NCBI GenBank assembly: GCA_900538575.1
Contig: UPZA01000001.1
Coordinates: 124,001-188,000 of the forward strand
DNA length: 64,000 bases
Direction: 5' to 3'
Origin: an uncultured Ruminococcus sp.
Lineage (GTDB): Bacteria > Bacillota > Clostridia > Oscillospirales > Ruminococcaceae
Part shown: positions 16,289-25,201 of the stretch, one piece after another
Layout: each line of letters starts with the position of its first letter
How positions within the stretch are numbered: the first letter of the stretch is position 1
Program-made: the position numbers and the translations under genes
The notes under the pieces: generated by a model
What the model saw: the letters and a program-made list of their open reading frames with translations, nothing else
Database searches by the model: none
Told to the model about the DNA's origin: nothing

Positions 16289-17565
16289 TGAAAAAGCTAA
16301 ACGGAATACGTTTATCTCACCGCAAGGGCACGTCGTCCTCACAGACATCGGATATTCCCTTGCCGCCGAAGGTCACAATACCAATGCTCATGAATATGGG
16401 CGCGGCCTGCGTTCCGCAGGTAAAACCAGGGGATATAGTTTCAGTTGGGCAGAAAATCGGCGATACCGACGCCTTTATGTCCGTTCCGGTCCACTCTTCC
16501 GTTTCGGGAAAGGTCGTATCAATAACCGAAACGACTCTCGCAAACGGAGCCGTATGCAAAGCCGTCGTTATAGAAACCGACGGGTTACAGACAATTTCGG
16601 AAGAGGTCGCCCCGCCTGCCGTAAGCTCTAAAGAGGAATTTATAAAGGCTCTCAGGGAAAGCGGTATAACGGGACTGGGAGGCGCCGGATTTCCCACTCA
16701 TATAAAGCTTAATCCGAAGACGCCTGTCGATACCCTGATAATAAACGCCGCTGAATGCGAGCCATACATAACCTCTGATCATCGCCAGATGCTCGAGGAT
16801 CCCGATTCTATAGTCAACGGTATACTTACCGTTATGAAATATCTTAATATCAGAGAAACAATAATCGGCATAGAAAATAACAAGCCGGACGCAATTAGTC
16901 TACTTACTGAAAAAACCGCCTCTTATAAAAATATATCCGTTATGTCTCTGTCCTCCAGCTACCCGCAGGGCGCAGAAAAGGTATTAATTTACAATACAAC
17001 GGGACGTATCGTTAAAGAAGGACAGCTCCCGTCAGATACGGGCGCAGTAGTGCTTAACGTTTCAACAGCGGCGCAGATATCCCAATATCTTAAAACCGGC
17101 ATGCCTATAGTAAAACGCCGTATTACAGTAGACGGGGACACTATCGGAAAACCATGCAATATTTTCGCACCGATAGGAACACCGTTTTCAGAGATACTTT
17201 CCTTTGCACAATGCGATACGGAAAAGCTCCGCAAGCTGATTGCAGGCGGTCCTATGATGGGTTCCTGCGTTTATGATCCGGAAACTCCCGTGGTAAAGGG
17301 TACTAACGCTATTCTTGCTTTTAATAAATATTCCCAGCCGACCGTTACAAACTGCATTCGCTGCGGCAGGTGCATAAGAGCCTGTCCTTTCATGCTAATG
17401 CCCGCTGAAATGGAAAAGGCATACAGAAAACGGGACATAGAAACGCTTAAAGCATTGAAAGTTACCTTATGCATGAACTGCGGCTGCTGTACATACGTCT
17501 GTCCGGCAGGACGCAAGCTTGCAGAAACAAATCAGCTCGCTAAGGCGCTCATTCCAAGAAATTGA
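16288..17565 (+). CDS. rnfC: Rnf complex subunit C
   Basis: A 425-residue peripheral subunit of the ion-pumping ferredoxin:NAD oxidoreductase. It shows the glycine-rich NADH/FMN-binding region (ITGLGGAGFPTHIKL around residues 129-143) and two ferredoxin-type clusters near the C-terminus, CIRCGRCIRACP and CMNCGCCTYVCP. It is the first rnf gene in the clostridial order rnfCDGEAB. AGGAGG precedes the ATG. Confidence 0.97.
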   Translation: MKKLNGIRLSHRKGTSSSQTSDIPLPPKVTIPMLMNMGAACVPQVKPGDIVSVGQKIGDTDAFMSVPVHSSVSGKVVSITETTLANGAVCKAVVIETDGLQTISEEVAPPAVSSKEEFIKALRESGITGLGGAGFPTHIKLNPKTPVDTLIINAAECEPYITSDHRQMLEDPDSIVNGILTVMKYLNIRETIIGIENNKPDAISLLTEKTASYKNISVMSLSSSYPQGAEKVLIYNTTGRIVKEGQLPSDTGAVVLNVSTAAQISQYLKTGMPIVKRRITVDGDTIGKPCNIFAPIGTPFSEILSFAQCDTEKLRKLIAGGPMMGSCVYDPETPVVKGTNAILAFNKYSQPTVTNCIRCGRCIRACPFMLMPAEMEKAYRKRDIETLKALKVTLCMNCGCCTYVCPAGRKLAETNQLAKALIPRN

Positions 17566-17585
17566 CAGAAAGGAAGATTCTAACG

Positions 17586-18557
17586 TTGAATATATTAAAA
17601 ATCTCCCCTCCGCCTCATGCAAAAGGCAGTATGTCTACTCAGAGAGTTATGCTGTGCGTTATTCTGGCGCTTATGCCGTCGGTTATTTCTGCCGGCTATT
17701 ATTTCGGTCTGAGGGCGATAATGCTTATTGCATTATGTATACTGTCCTGTGTTTTATTTGAGGGATTAACACGGATTATAATGAAAAAGGAACAGACCAT
17801 AGGCGACATGAGCGCCGTTTTGACTGGAATTCTGCTTGCTCTCAACCTGCCCGTTACGCTGCCGTTCTGGCAGGCGACGATCGGCTGCTTTGTGGCAATT
17901 GTAATAGTAAAACAGCTTTTCGGCGGTCTGGGGCAAAATTTTGCCAATCCGGCAATCGTGGGCAGAATCGTTCTTATGCTGTCGTTTACTTCAAATATGA
18001 CAACATGGGCGCTGCCTAAATACTACAATAGCGACGGAACGCTTTCAGTTTCGGCAGATTATGTAAAAATCGGCAGCAGTAAAATTGTTACCGGCGCAAC
18101 TCCCCTTGTAACAGGCGACGCCTCCTATAAGGATCTATTCTTAGGAAACGTCGGCGGCTGTATCGGAGAAACCTGCGCGCTGGCTCTTATAATCGGCGGC
18201 GTTTACCTGATAATAAGAGGAATCATATCGCCCGTAACGCCTGTCGCTTTTATCGGAACCGTGGCTCTCTTAGACCTCGTTGCCGGAAACGACGTAATTT
18301 ACAATATGCTTGCCGGAGGACTTCTCCTCGGAGCGTTTTTCATGGCTACCGACTATGTAACCACCCCGATTACCGGCAAGGGAAAGCTTATTTTTGGAAT
18401 AGGCTGCGGTCTTATAACGTTTCTTATAAGACAATTCGGCAGCTACCCGGAGGGAGTGTCATTCTCAATACTTCTCATGAATATAGTTACGCCTTATATT
18501 GACAGATTTACAATGACTAAACCCTTCGGAGCTAAAAAGGAGGTCGGAGAAAAATGA
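17586..18557 (+). CDS. rnfD: Rnf complex subunit D
   Basis: The 323-residue integral membrane subunit has about nine hydrophobic segments, the N-terminal SPPPHAKG motif and the FMN attachment motif TGATP (threonine about residue 172). Covalent FMN at this threonine is known for Rnf/Nqr homologues. The likely start is TTG at 17586, placed nine bases after GGAAG. An upstream in-frame TTG at 17562 overlaps rnfC by four bases and is less well placed. Confidence 0.95.
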   Translation: MNILKISPPPHAKGSMSTQRVMLCVILALMPSVISAGYYFGLRAIMLIALCILSCVLFEGLTRIIMKKEQTIGDMSAVLTGILLALNLPVTLPFWQATIGCFVAIVIVKQLFGGLGQNFANPAIVGRIVLMLSFTSNMTTWALPKYYNSDGTLSVSADYVKIGSSKIVTGATPLVTGDASYKDLFLGNVGGCIGETCALALIIGGVYLIIRGIISPVTPVAFIGTVALLDLVAGNDVIYNMLAGGLLLGAFFMATDYVTTPITGKGKLIFGIGCGLITFLIRQFGSYPEGVSFSILLMNIVTPYIDRFTMTKPFGAKKEVGEK

Positions 18558-19075
18558 AAGAAAAGATAATGCCTCCTCTCGTCCTTATGCTTATATCGGC
18601 AATAGTCTGCGCCCTGCTGGTCGCGGCAAATGCGGCTACTAAGGACAAAATCGTTCAGGCGCAGGAGGATAAATTCAGCAAATCCATTTCAGACACGTTC
18701 GGCAAGGCGGATTACACGACTGTTGATTTAAGTATAGACGGAATAGATTCTGTCACCAAAGATGAAAACGGCAGAATAATATTTGAAATAACTGCCGACG
18801 GCTATGCAAAGGGAGGACTTCACCTTCTTATCGGATTCGACAATCAGGGCGCCGTCGAGGGAATAAGCTTTCTGTCTATCGACGAAACTCCCGGTCTCGG
18901 AACCAAGGTTCAGGACGACGAAAGCTTTACGGAACAGTTCAAGGGCGTTTCCTCAGCGGATTATGATTTCAGCGTTATTACCGGAGCAACGTATTCGTCA
19001 AACGGTATGAAATCGGCCGTCGATCAGGCTCTCAAGGCATATAACGAACACAAGGAGGAAATTTTAAATGGGTAA
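18554..19075 (+). CDS. rnfG: Rnf complex subunit G
   Basis: A 173-residue protein with an N-terminal membrane anchor and an exported FMN-binding domain. The motifs ETPGLGTKV and TGATYSS are visible; the threonine near residue 146 is the expected site of covalent FMN. ApbE, encoded upstream, is the likely flavinyltransferase. It overlaps rnfD by four bases (ATGA). Confidence 0.96.
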   Translation: MKEKIMPPLVLMLISAIVCALLVAANAATKDKIVQAQEDKFSKSISDTFGKADYTTVDLSIDGIDSVTKDENGRIIFEITADGYAKGGLHLLIGFDNQGAVEGISFLSIDETPGLGTKVQDDESFTEQFKGVSSADYDFSVITGATYSSNGMKSAVDQALKAYNEHKEEILNG

Positions 19076-19727
19076 TCTTAAAGAATTAACCAAAGGTCTT
19101 ATAAAGGAAAACCCTACCCTTGTGGGACTTCTTGGAATGTGTCCGACGCTCGCCGTAACAACTCAGGCCGTAAACGGAATCGGAATGGGGCTTGCGACCG
19201 CCTTTGTTCTGGTAGGCTCAAATATAGTTATTTCTCTTCTGAAAAGGATAATTCCAAAGGCTGTCAAACTGCCCTGCTACATAGTTATCATAGCAGGCTT
19301 TGTAACGCTGATAAGCTTTCTGCTTCACGGCTTTATACCAAGTCTTTACGACGCTCTCGGAACGTTTCTGAATCTTATTACGGTTAATTGCATTATTTTA
19401 GGACGCGCAGAAATGTTCGCCTGTAAGAATAAGGTTATACCGTCGGCTCTTGACGGTCTTGGCATGGGACTGGGCTTTACTCTCGCGCTATTTGCAATGG
19501 GTTCAATAAGAGAAATTTTCGGATCAGGATCATGGATGGGGATCGAATTGCCGTTTATCAGCCAGCCTATGTCCGTATTTGTAATGTCAGCAGGCGGTTT
19601 TTTCGTGCTCGGCGTTATTATTGCGCTTGTCAATAAGCTTGCCGGAAGAAAGCCGCCGCAGAAAATAGGCTGTGCGGGCTGTCCTAACGCCGCAAGCTGC
19701 TCCGGCAGAAAAGGAGGAGAAGAATGA
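19068..19727 (+). CDS. rnfE: Rnf complex subunit E
   Basis: The 219-residue integral membrane subunit has about six membrane segments and the conserved NPTLVGLLGMCPTLAVT opening and LITVNCIILGRAE motif. A cysteine-rich C-terminus (CAGCPNAASC, about residues 203-212) extends past the usual end and might bind metal. That extension is worth noting but unexplained. It overlaps rnfG by 8 bases and rnfA by 4. Confidence 0.96.
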   Translation: MGNLKELTKGLIKENPTLVGLLGMCPTLAVTTQAVNGIGMGLATAFVLVGSNIVISLLKRIIPKAVKLPCYIVIIAGFVTLISFLLHGFIPSLYDALGTFLNLITVNCIILGRAEMFACKNKVIPSALDGLGMGLGFTLALFAMGSIREIFGSGSWMGIELPFISQPMSVFVMSAGGFFVLGVIIALVNKLAGRKPPQKIGCAGCPNAASCSGRKGGEE

Positions 19728-20302
19728 AAGAAATTTTCGTTATCATGATATCGGCGGTATTCGTCGACAATTTCGTGCTGTCGAAGTTTATGGGTATCTG
19801 TCCCTTTCTCGGCGTTTCAAAAAAGCTTTCATCGAGCCTTGGAATGGGTGCGGCGGTTATTTTTGTAATGACCTGCGCGACCGCTATTACATATCCGGTT
19901 TACTGGCATGTTTTAGTTCCAAATAAGCTTGAATACTTAAATACCGTTGCGTTTATCCTCATAATAGCTCTTTTTGTACAATTAGTTGAAATAGCTCTAA
20001 AAAAAGTAATGCCTCCTCTTTATAATTCTCTAGGGGTTTATCTGCCGCTTATAACTACTAACTGCGCCGTACTCGGAGTAACCCTTCTGAATATCGACAA
20101 CGGATACACTTTCCTGCAATCAGTCGTAAACGCGGTATTTGCCGGAGCGGGCTTTTCACTCGCGCTTATCCTGTTTTCAGGAGTACGTTCCAGGCTTGAA
20201 ACCGCCGACATACCGGCAACCTTCAAGGGAATTCCGTCAACGCTTATTGCCGCCTCAATCGTCTCGTTAAGCTTTATGGCTTTTTCGGGACTGATAAGCT
20301 GA
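19724..20302 (+). CDS. rnfA: Rnf complex subunit A
   Basis: A 192-residue membrane subunit, paralogous to RnfE, with six hydrophobic segments, the motif NFVLSKFMGICPFLGVSKK and the mirrored LITTNCAVLGV. The paired cysteine regions of RnfA and RnfE hold an iron-sulfur centre within the membrane in characterised complexes. Confidence 0.97.
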   Translation: MKEIFVIMISAVFVDNFVLSKFMGICPFLGVSKKLSSSLGMGAAVIFVMTCATAITYPVYWHVLVPNKLEYLNTVAFILIIALFVQLVEIALKKVMPPLYNSLGVYLPLITTNCAVLGVTLLNIDNGYTFLQSVVNAVFAGAGFSLALILFSGVRSRLETADIPATFKGIPSTLIAASIVSLSFMAFSGLIS

Positions 20303-20320
20303 GTGAAAGGGGTGTAAACA

Positions 20321-21115
20321 ATGTCAACATATTTAATACCCGTTATTATTTTTGCGGTTCTCGGACTTGCAGCCGGAATACTACTCACAGCCGCCGCTAA
20401 AATCTTTTATGTCAAAACAGACGAAAGAATAGAGAAGATAGGCGATTCCCTGCCTCAGGCAAACTGCGGCGCGTGCGGATACGCGGGCTGCTCCGACTAT
20501 GCAAACGCAATCGTAAACGGCAACGCTCCCACTAATCTGTGCAAGCCCGGAGGAACCGAGGTAAGCCGTAAAATCAGCTCGATCCTTGGAACGGAGGTGT
20601 TGGAGGTCCTACCTGAAACCGCTGTGGTACACTGCCGGGGGAACTGTGAAGCCGTTAAAAAGAGATTTGAATTTGACGGAATCCAAAGCTGCGCCGCGGC
20701 AAAGAGATTTTACAGCGGTGAAAAATCGTGTTCTTACGGCTGCCTGGGCTACGGCGACTGCGTAAGCGTCTGCGACGAGCGCGCAATAGAAATTGTAGAC
20801 GGCGTGGCAGACGTAACCGGAGTATGCGCGGCATGCGGAAAATGCGTTAAGGTCTGTCCGAACGGGCTTATTTCAATAAAACCCGTTGCAAAACACATCG
20901 ACGTAAAATGCTCGTCGAAGGATAACGGCAAGGCAACTAAGCAGGCATGCTCAAACGGCTGTATCGGCTGTAAAATATGCGAGAAAAAATGTCTGAGCGG
21001 AGCTATAAGGGTGGTTGACTTTCACGCGGTTATAGATTACAATAAATGTACCGGCTGCGGAACCTGCTACGACGCATGTCCGACCGGAGCTATAACCAAC
21101 TGCGAGGATTTTTAA
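20321..21115 (+). CDS. rnfB: Rnf complex subunit B, polyferredoxin
   Basis: The 264-residue subunit has an N-terminal membrane anchor (residues 1-25), then the ANCGACGYAGCSDYA four-cysteine motif. Several ferredoxin-type clusters follow: CAACGKCVKVCP, CIGCKICEKKC and CTGCGTCYDACP. RnfB takes electrons from reduced ferredoxin and is the entry point of the complex. AAGGGG precedes the ATG, and an 18-base gap separates it from rnfA. Confidence 0.97.
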   Translation: MSTYLIPVIIFAVLGLAAGILLTAAAKIFYVKTDERIEKIGDSLPQANCGACGYAGCSDYANAIVNGNAPTNLCKPGGTEVSRKISSILGTEVLEVLPETAVVHCRGNCEAVKKRFEFDGIQSCAAAKRFYSGEKSCSYGCLGYGDCVSVCDERAIEIVDGVADVTGVCAACGKCVKVCPNGLISIKPVAKHIDVKCSSKDNGKATKQACSNGCIGCKICEKKCLSGAIRVVDFHAVIDYNKCTGCGTCYDACPTGAITNCEDF

Positions 21116-21868
21116 ATGAAAAAGTTTATTTCAATAATGCTTACGGCTTTGCTTATCGCCAGCTTAAGCTCATGCGGAGACGATAGTGAAGAAAATGAAA
21201 AAGCGTACGGCAATTTCAAAAGCTATATCTCCGAAAACGGTACCGAACAGGATTATTATATTCAGATTTCAAAAACTGCCGATTCTGCAAACGTACTTAC
21301 CGAAGCGTCCAGACTAGGCGACGACTGCGCCTTCATGGAATATGACGCAAGCGGATCTATAAGATATTACAGAAATAACGCTCTTACCGTTATTTCCGGG
21401 GCAACCTTTTACTATCCGGACACCGCAGACGCGTCATGGGATGACTTTGAATACGAATCTCTCAATGAAAAATACAGGGATATACTCTTACGTCTTATTG
21501 AAACAGACGGGGAAAGGTCTATAGAAAGAAGCTCTACGGGTAATAAAAACATGCCGTACAAATTTAGCGTAAAATATAATCCTGAAGAGCTTGATACAAA
21601 ATCCATATTTTCAAATAGCGGAAACTTCGGAATAGTCAGCGTAAAGTTTGAATCAGATAAGGATTTTGAGAAATTCAGCGAGGTATCGGTAAGCTGTCAA
21701 TATGATTACGACGGCGTTATATATCTTTATTCCGTGACCTTCGGAGAGCCTGACCAACCGGACAGCGAAGGAAAAAACGGACAGCGTCCTGAGGATATAC
21801 AGAAAATATACGAATCTTATAAAAATAAAACCGTCCCAACAGACAGCGGTTCACTTTACGGACAATAA
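21116..21868 (+). CDS. Lipoprotein of unknown function at the end of the rnf operon
   Basis: A 250-residue protein with a lipoprotein signal (LIASLSSC, cysteine about residue 20) and a polar, Tyr/Ser/Glu-rich exported domain with no motif I recognise. The ATG follows the rnfB stop with no gap, so it is translated with the Rnf genes, and the terminator at 21878-21911 closes the operon after it. A role beside the complex on the outer membrane face is possible but unproven. No ferredoxin or flavin motif is visible. Confidence 0.75.
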   Translation: MKKFISIMLTALLIASLSSCGDDSEENEKAYGNFKSYISENGTEQDYYIQISKTADSANVLTEASRLGDDCAFMEYDASGSIRYYRNNALTVISGATFYYPDTADASWDDFEYESLNEKYRDILLRLIETDGERSIERSSTGNKNMPYKFSVKYNPEELDTKSIFSNSGNFGIVSVKFESDKDFEKFSEVSVSCQYDYDGVIYLYSVTFGEPDQPDSEGKNGQRPEDIQKIYESYKNKTVPTDSGSLYGQ

Positions 21869-21877
21869 CTTAATAAA

Positions 21878-21911
21878 ATAAAAGCGGACTTCAAAAGAAG
21901 TCCGCTTTTAA
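21878..21911. terminator. Bidirectional terminator between the rnf operon and the glucokinase gene
   Basis: A perfect 12-base-pair stem (21881-21892 with 21897-21908) with an AAAA loop and A/T runs on both sides serves the two converging units. Confidence 0.85.
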
Positions 21912-21913
21912 TA

Positions 21914-22870
21914 TTACTTTGCCATTCCAAGAAAAGCCGCTCCTATTATTCCGGCGTCATTTCCGAGCTTTGCAATTACTATTTCTGTATTTTTCGGAGA
22001 ATTTCTCGTGTAAACCTCTTTTTTAACAAGTGCCCTGACCGGAAGAAGCAGCGGATCTCCCTCATTGCATACGCCGCCGCCTATACATAAAATGTCGGGC
22101 TGGAAAATATTAATAGTGTTGGTTATTCCGGCCGCAAGATACTTTATGAATTTATCAACTACCGCCTTTGCGGTTTTGTCGCCCATTCTCATAGCGTCAA
22201 AGGACGTTCTTGCCGTAACCTTGCCGTTTCTCTCGGCAGTTATCTTGTGCATAAGCGTATCCTTGTCATTATCCATAGCTTCTTTGGTCATTCTTATAAG
22301 TCCTGTCGCCGAAGAGAAAACCTCAAAACAGCCTCTTCTTCCGCAGGCGCACTCGGGGCCGTCTACCTCGATAACCGTATGTCCTATTTCAGCGCCGGCA
22401 AAGTTTGAGCCTGAATAAATCCTGCCGTCTATAATGATTCCGCCGCCAACGCCGGTTCCAAGCGTTATGCAGACTGCATTCTTAGCTCCCTTTGCAGCGC
22501 CGGCCACATATTCGCCGTAAGCCGCAGCATTAGCGTCGTTTTCAATAAATACCGGCTTATCTATGTATTCCTTGATATAATCGACCATCGGAGTATTGTC
22601 AAAGCCGAGATTACAGGAATATTCTATAATTCCTTTTTCACTGTTGGCTATGCCCGGAGTACCGATGCCAACCCATTCAATCTGATTCATATCAAGACCG
22701 GCTTCCTTTACGGCCTGCACCGAAACCCTTGCCATGTCGGCCGCAATTTCCTTTTCGGGCCTGGGCAGATTGGTTTTTGTACTTGCCTTTGAAATAATTT
22801 TATAATTTTCGTCCACCACTCCGGCTACAATATTTGTTCCTCCAAGATCAATACCAATATAATATTTCAT
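21914..22870 (-). CDS. ROK-family glucokinase
   Basis: A 318-residue sugar kinase with the phosphate motif IGIDLGGTNIVAGV at the start, NDANAAAYGE, the GTGVGGGIIIDG loop and the ROK zinc motif CACGRRGCFE. It phosphorylates glucose released by the neighbouring hydrolases. The start is the ATG at 22870 preceded by GGAG; the open frame extends 19 codons upstream without support. It is the last gene of the GH42-GH74-glucokinase unit. Confidence 0.9.
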   Translation of the reverse strand: MKYYIGIDLGGTNIVAGVVDENYKIISKASTKTNLPRPEKEIAADMARVSVQAVKEAGLDMNQIEWVGIGTPGIANSEKGIIEYSCNLGFDNTPMVDYIKEYIDKPVFIENDANAAAYGEYVAGAAKGAKNAVCITLGTGVGGGIIIDGRIYSGSNFAGAEIGHTVIEVDGPECACGRRGCFEVFSSATGLIRMTKEAMDNDKDTLMHKITAERNGKVTARTSFDAMRMGDKTAKAVVDKFIKYLAAGITNTINIFQPDILCIGGGVCNEGDPLLLPVRALVKKEVYTRNSPKNTEIVIAKLGNDAGIIGAAFLGMAK

Positions 22871-22952
22871 AATGAACTCCATTCCGCCGCCTTTTTTGAT
22901 TATATATATGGCGCCGGAAATCTCCAAGCGGCAAAAAAATTTCCGGCAAAAA

Positions 22953-22978
22953 CTACGTCCTTAATCCTCAGGACGAAT
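22953..22978 (-). terminator. Weak terminator-like hairpin between the GH74 and glucokinase genes
   Basis: CGTCCT (22956-22961) pairs with AGGACG (22970-22975); on the minus strand TAGTTTTTG follows. It is short and could reduce rather than stop read-through into the kinase gene. Confidence 0.35.
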
Positions 22979-22990
22979 TAAAATAAACGC

Positions 22991-25168
22991 TTATTTTTCA
23001 GCAATATCTCCCATTACAATACCGCGGCCGTTTGTCGCAAAATAGACTCTGCCGTATATTTCACTGTCTCCGGTAATGGATAGGGTAAGATTGCCGAACA
23101 AATGGCGCTCATCGTTTATTCTTTCCCATGTCTTGCCCTTGTCTTTGGAACGGTAAATACCGTCGCCCTGCTCTTCGGTAGAACCCATTGCATATATTAC
23201 CATATATTCGCCGTCCTTTTCAGGCGCTCCGAAGCCCATTGCCCTGCAATTGAAATTTTTTATAGATTCAAACGACTTTCCGCCGTCCTCAGTATGCATG
23301 ATAAGCCCGTTATTGTAAACCCAGACATCGCCTTCCTTATCTCCCGTTACGGCGATAGAAGCGTTTTCCATTACCATCTGTCCGGTTGAAGCAAAGTTAT
23401 TGCCGCCGTCCTCGGAAATGTAAAACATTCCGTCGCAGACAGCATAATATTTGCTTGGATTTACCCTGTCGGCAGCAATCGTCGAGCCGTAGCCCAGTCC
23501 GCCTACATTATACCATGTCGCGCCCATATCGAATGTTATGTAAGGCTTTCCTGTATTTGAAGCCGGAGTCCATATAAACGAGCTTCCGTCCGCCGCCATT
23601 GCGACAGTTCCGTCCTGAGCAGATTCAGGCAGAGCCGCGCACTTGTTCCATGTCGCGCCGCCGTCTGTGGTATATCTCAGACTTCCGTTCATATCTCCGC
23701 ACATTACAGCCTTGTTAGGATCAATCCATGAACAGTCAATATCCGACGGATCGCCGTCCTTCATAAAGCGAGTATCGTCCGGACACTTTGTAACGTCAAG
23801 ATGTGAAAATCCGGTCAGATCCCCCATTATAGAATAAAGCTGAGGACCGCCCGCAGGAGGCGAAACCATCTTATAAACCGCAGTTTCCTCAAGCCCGTAA
23901 GCATGGAACTTTACAGTTACAGGAGTACCCGTTCCCAAAGCGGTAATATTTTCCGTAGCATAAATCGTCGCGCCGGTTCCGTACATTACCTCGTCCGAAT
24001 TAAAGGGATTTATATTGATATCGGACGTCCACCAGCCAAGCTTAGCCTCGTCGTTGCCCCATTTCAGCCAGTCAGCTTCAGACGTATCCATCACATAATT
24101 TTTATTTGTATCAAAGAAGGCCGACCACGTTGCTCCGCCGTCAGTAGTACGGTAAATATTATCTCCCTTATCGCTCCAGAAGCCTACCGTTGAAACGACG
24201 ACCGTATCGGGATTCTGAGCGTCAACCGATACCCCGCTGAACCCGCCGTATCTTCCATCGTTCAAAGCGGGAGTAATGTCTGAAAACGTACCTGCCGCCA
24301 TATCATAAGCATATACTTTTCCATTTTCCGGAGAAAGGTTTGGACCGCAGTTGTCGCTGTAGGTTATATACATTTTGCCGTTTGAGGAAATATCCGCCTG
24401 AAGAGGATACATTCCCTTTTCATTTTCCGGCAGCGCCGTCCATGTTTCGCCATTGTCGGACGACTTATATATGCACTGTCCGTTTATCTCGGCTACGCCC
24501 GCATACATATCGTCAGAATTCGGATCAAACTCAATCCACATTATTCCCATATTCACACTTTCCTGATTATAGGTACCCTTTGTAGGGAAGGAAGTAACCT
24601 CAGACCATGTTTTGCCGTAATCAGACGATTTCCACAAGCCGTTGCTCCTGCTTCCGAAAAAAACGTTTTTATTGTCCTTGGGATCAACCGCAAGACGTTC
24701 GCCGACGCCGCGTCCGGACTGGTTTCCTCCGCAGCCGAATTCCAGATCGAATCTTGTCCATGTTTCACCGTAATCGTCAGAACTGAATATTGCGCCGTTT
24801 GACGTATCCATATAGGTACCGCCCGCAATATAAACCCTTTTCGGATCCACCGGATCGGCGCAGATACTTTCTATTCCGATGAGATTCCATTCATCAGATC
24901 CCAGAAAATCAGTTATAGCCACCCATTTTGATTCTGAATCTACCCAGCGGTAAGCGCCGCCTATATCGGTTCTTGCATAGGCAAGTCCCTCTTCGGCCTT
25001 GCTGTATTCCATACCTGTTACATAGCCGCCGCCGCCTATTGCCACATTGCTCCATTTATAATCCACGGAAGCCGCGGATTTTCCGTCCTCCTTGCCGGAG
25101 CAGCCCGAAAACGCAGCGCTTATCATAAACGCTGAAGCCATAACGGCAAGTATTTTTTTGATTTTCAT
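22991..25168 (-). CDS. GH74 xyloglucanase-like lipoprotein
   Basis: The 725-residue protein has a lipoprotein signal (AAFSGC, cysteine 23) and two seven-bladed propellers made of BNR-type repeats (SSDDYGETW, KSSDYGKTW, TTDGGATW). The GH74 catalytic acids are expected in ARTDIGGAYRW (D68) and CGDMNG near residue 500, both present. GH74 enzymes cut the glucan backbone of xyloglucan. Membrane anchoring, with no dockerin or carbohydrate-binding module, places it on the cell surface. It follows the GH42 gene by 33 bases. Confidence 0.9.
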   Translation of the reverse strand: MKIKKILAVMASAFMISAAFSGCSGKEDGKSAASVDYKWSNVAIGGGGYVTGMEYSKAEEGLAYARTDIGGAYRWVDSESKWVAITDFLGSDEWNLIGIESICADPVDPKRVYIAGGTYMDTSNGAIFSSDDYGETWTRFDLEFGCGGNQSGRGVGERLAVDPKDNKNVFFGSRSNGLWKSSDYGKTWSEVTSFPTKGTYNQESVNMGIMWIEFDPNSDDMYAGVAEINGQCIYKSSDNGETWTALPENEKGMYPLQADISSNGKMYITYSDNCGPNLSPENGKVYAYDMAAGTFSDITPALNDGRYGGFSGVSVDAQNPDTVVVSTVGFWSDKGDNIYRTTDGGATWSAFFDTNKNYVMDTSEADWLKWGNDEAKLGWWTSDININPFNSDEVMYGTGATIYATENITALGTGTPVTVKFHAYGLEETAVYKMVSPPAGGPQLYSIMGDLTGFSHLDVTKCPDDTRFMKDGDPSDIDCSWIDPNKAVMCGDMNGSLRYTTDGGATWNKCAALPESAQDGTVAMAADGSSFIWTPASNTGKPYITFDMGATWYNVGGLGYGSTIAADRVNPSKYYAVCDGMFYISEDGGNNFASTGQMVMENASIAVTGDKEGDVWVYNNGLIMHTEDGGKSFESIKNFNCRAMGFGAPEKDGEYMVIYAMGSTEEQGDGIYRSKDKGKTWERINDERHLFGNLTLSITGDSEIYGRVYFATNGRGIVMGDIAEK

Positions 25169-25201
25169 TTATTACTTTCCTCCTGTAAATATATAAAAGC
25201 T

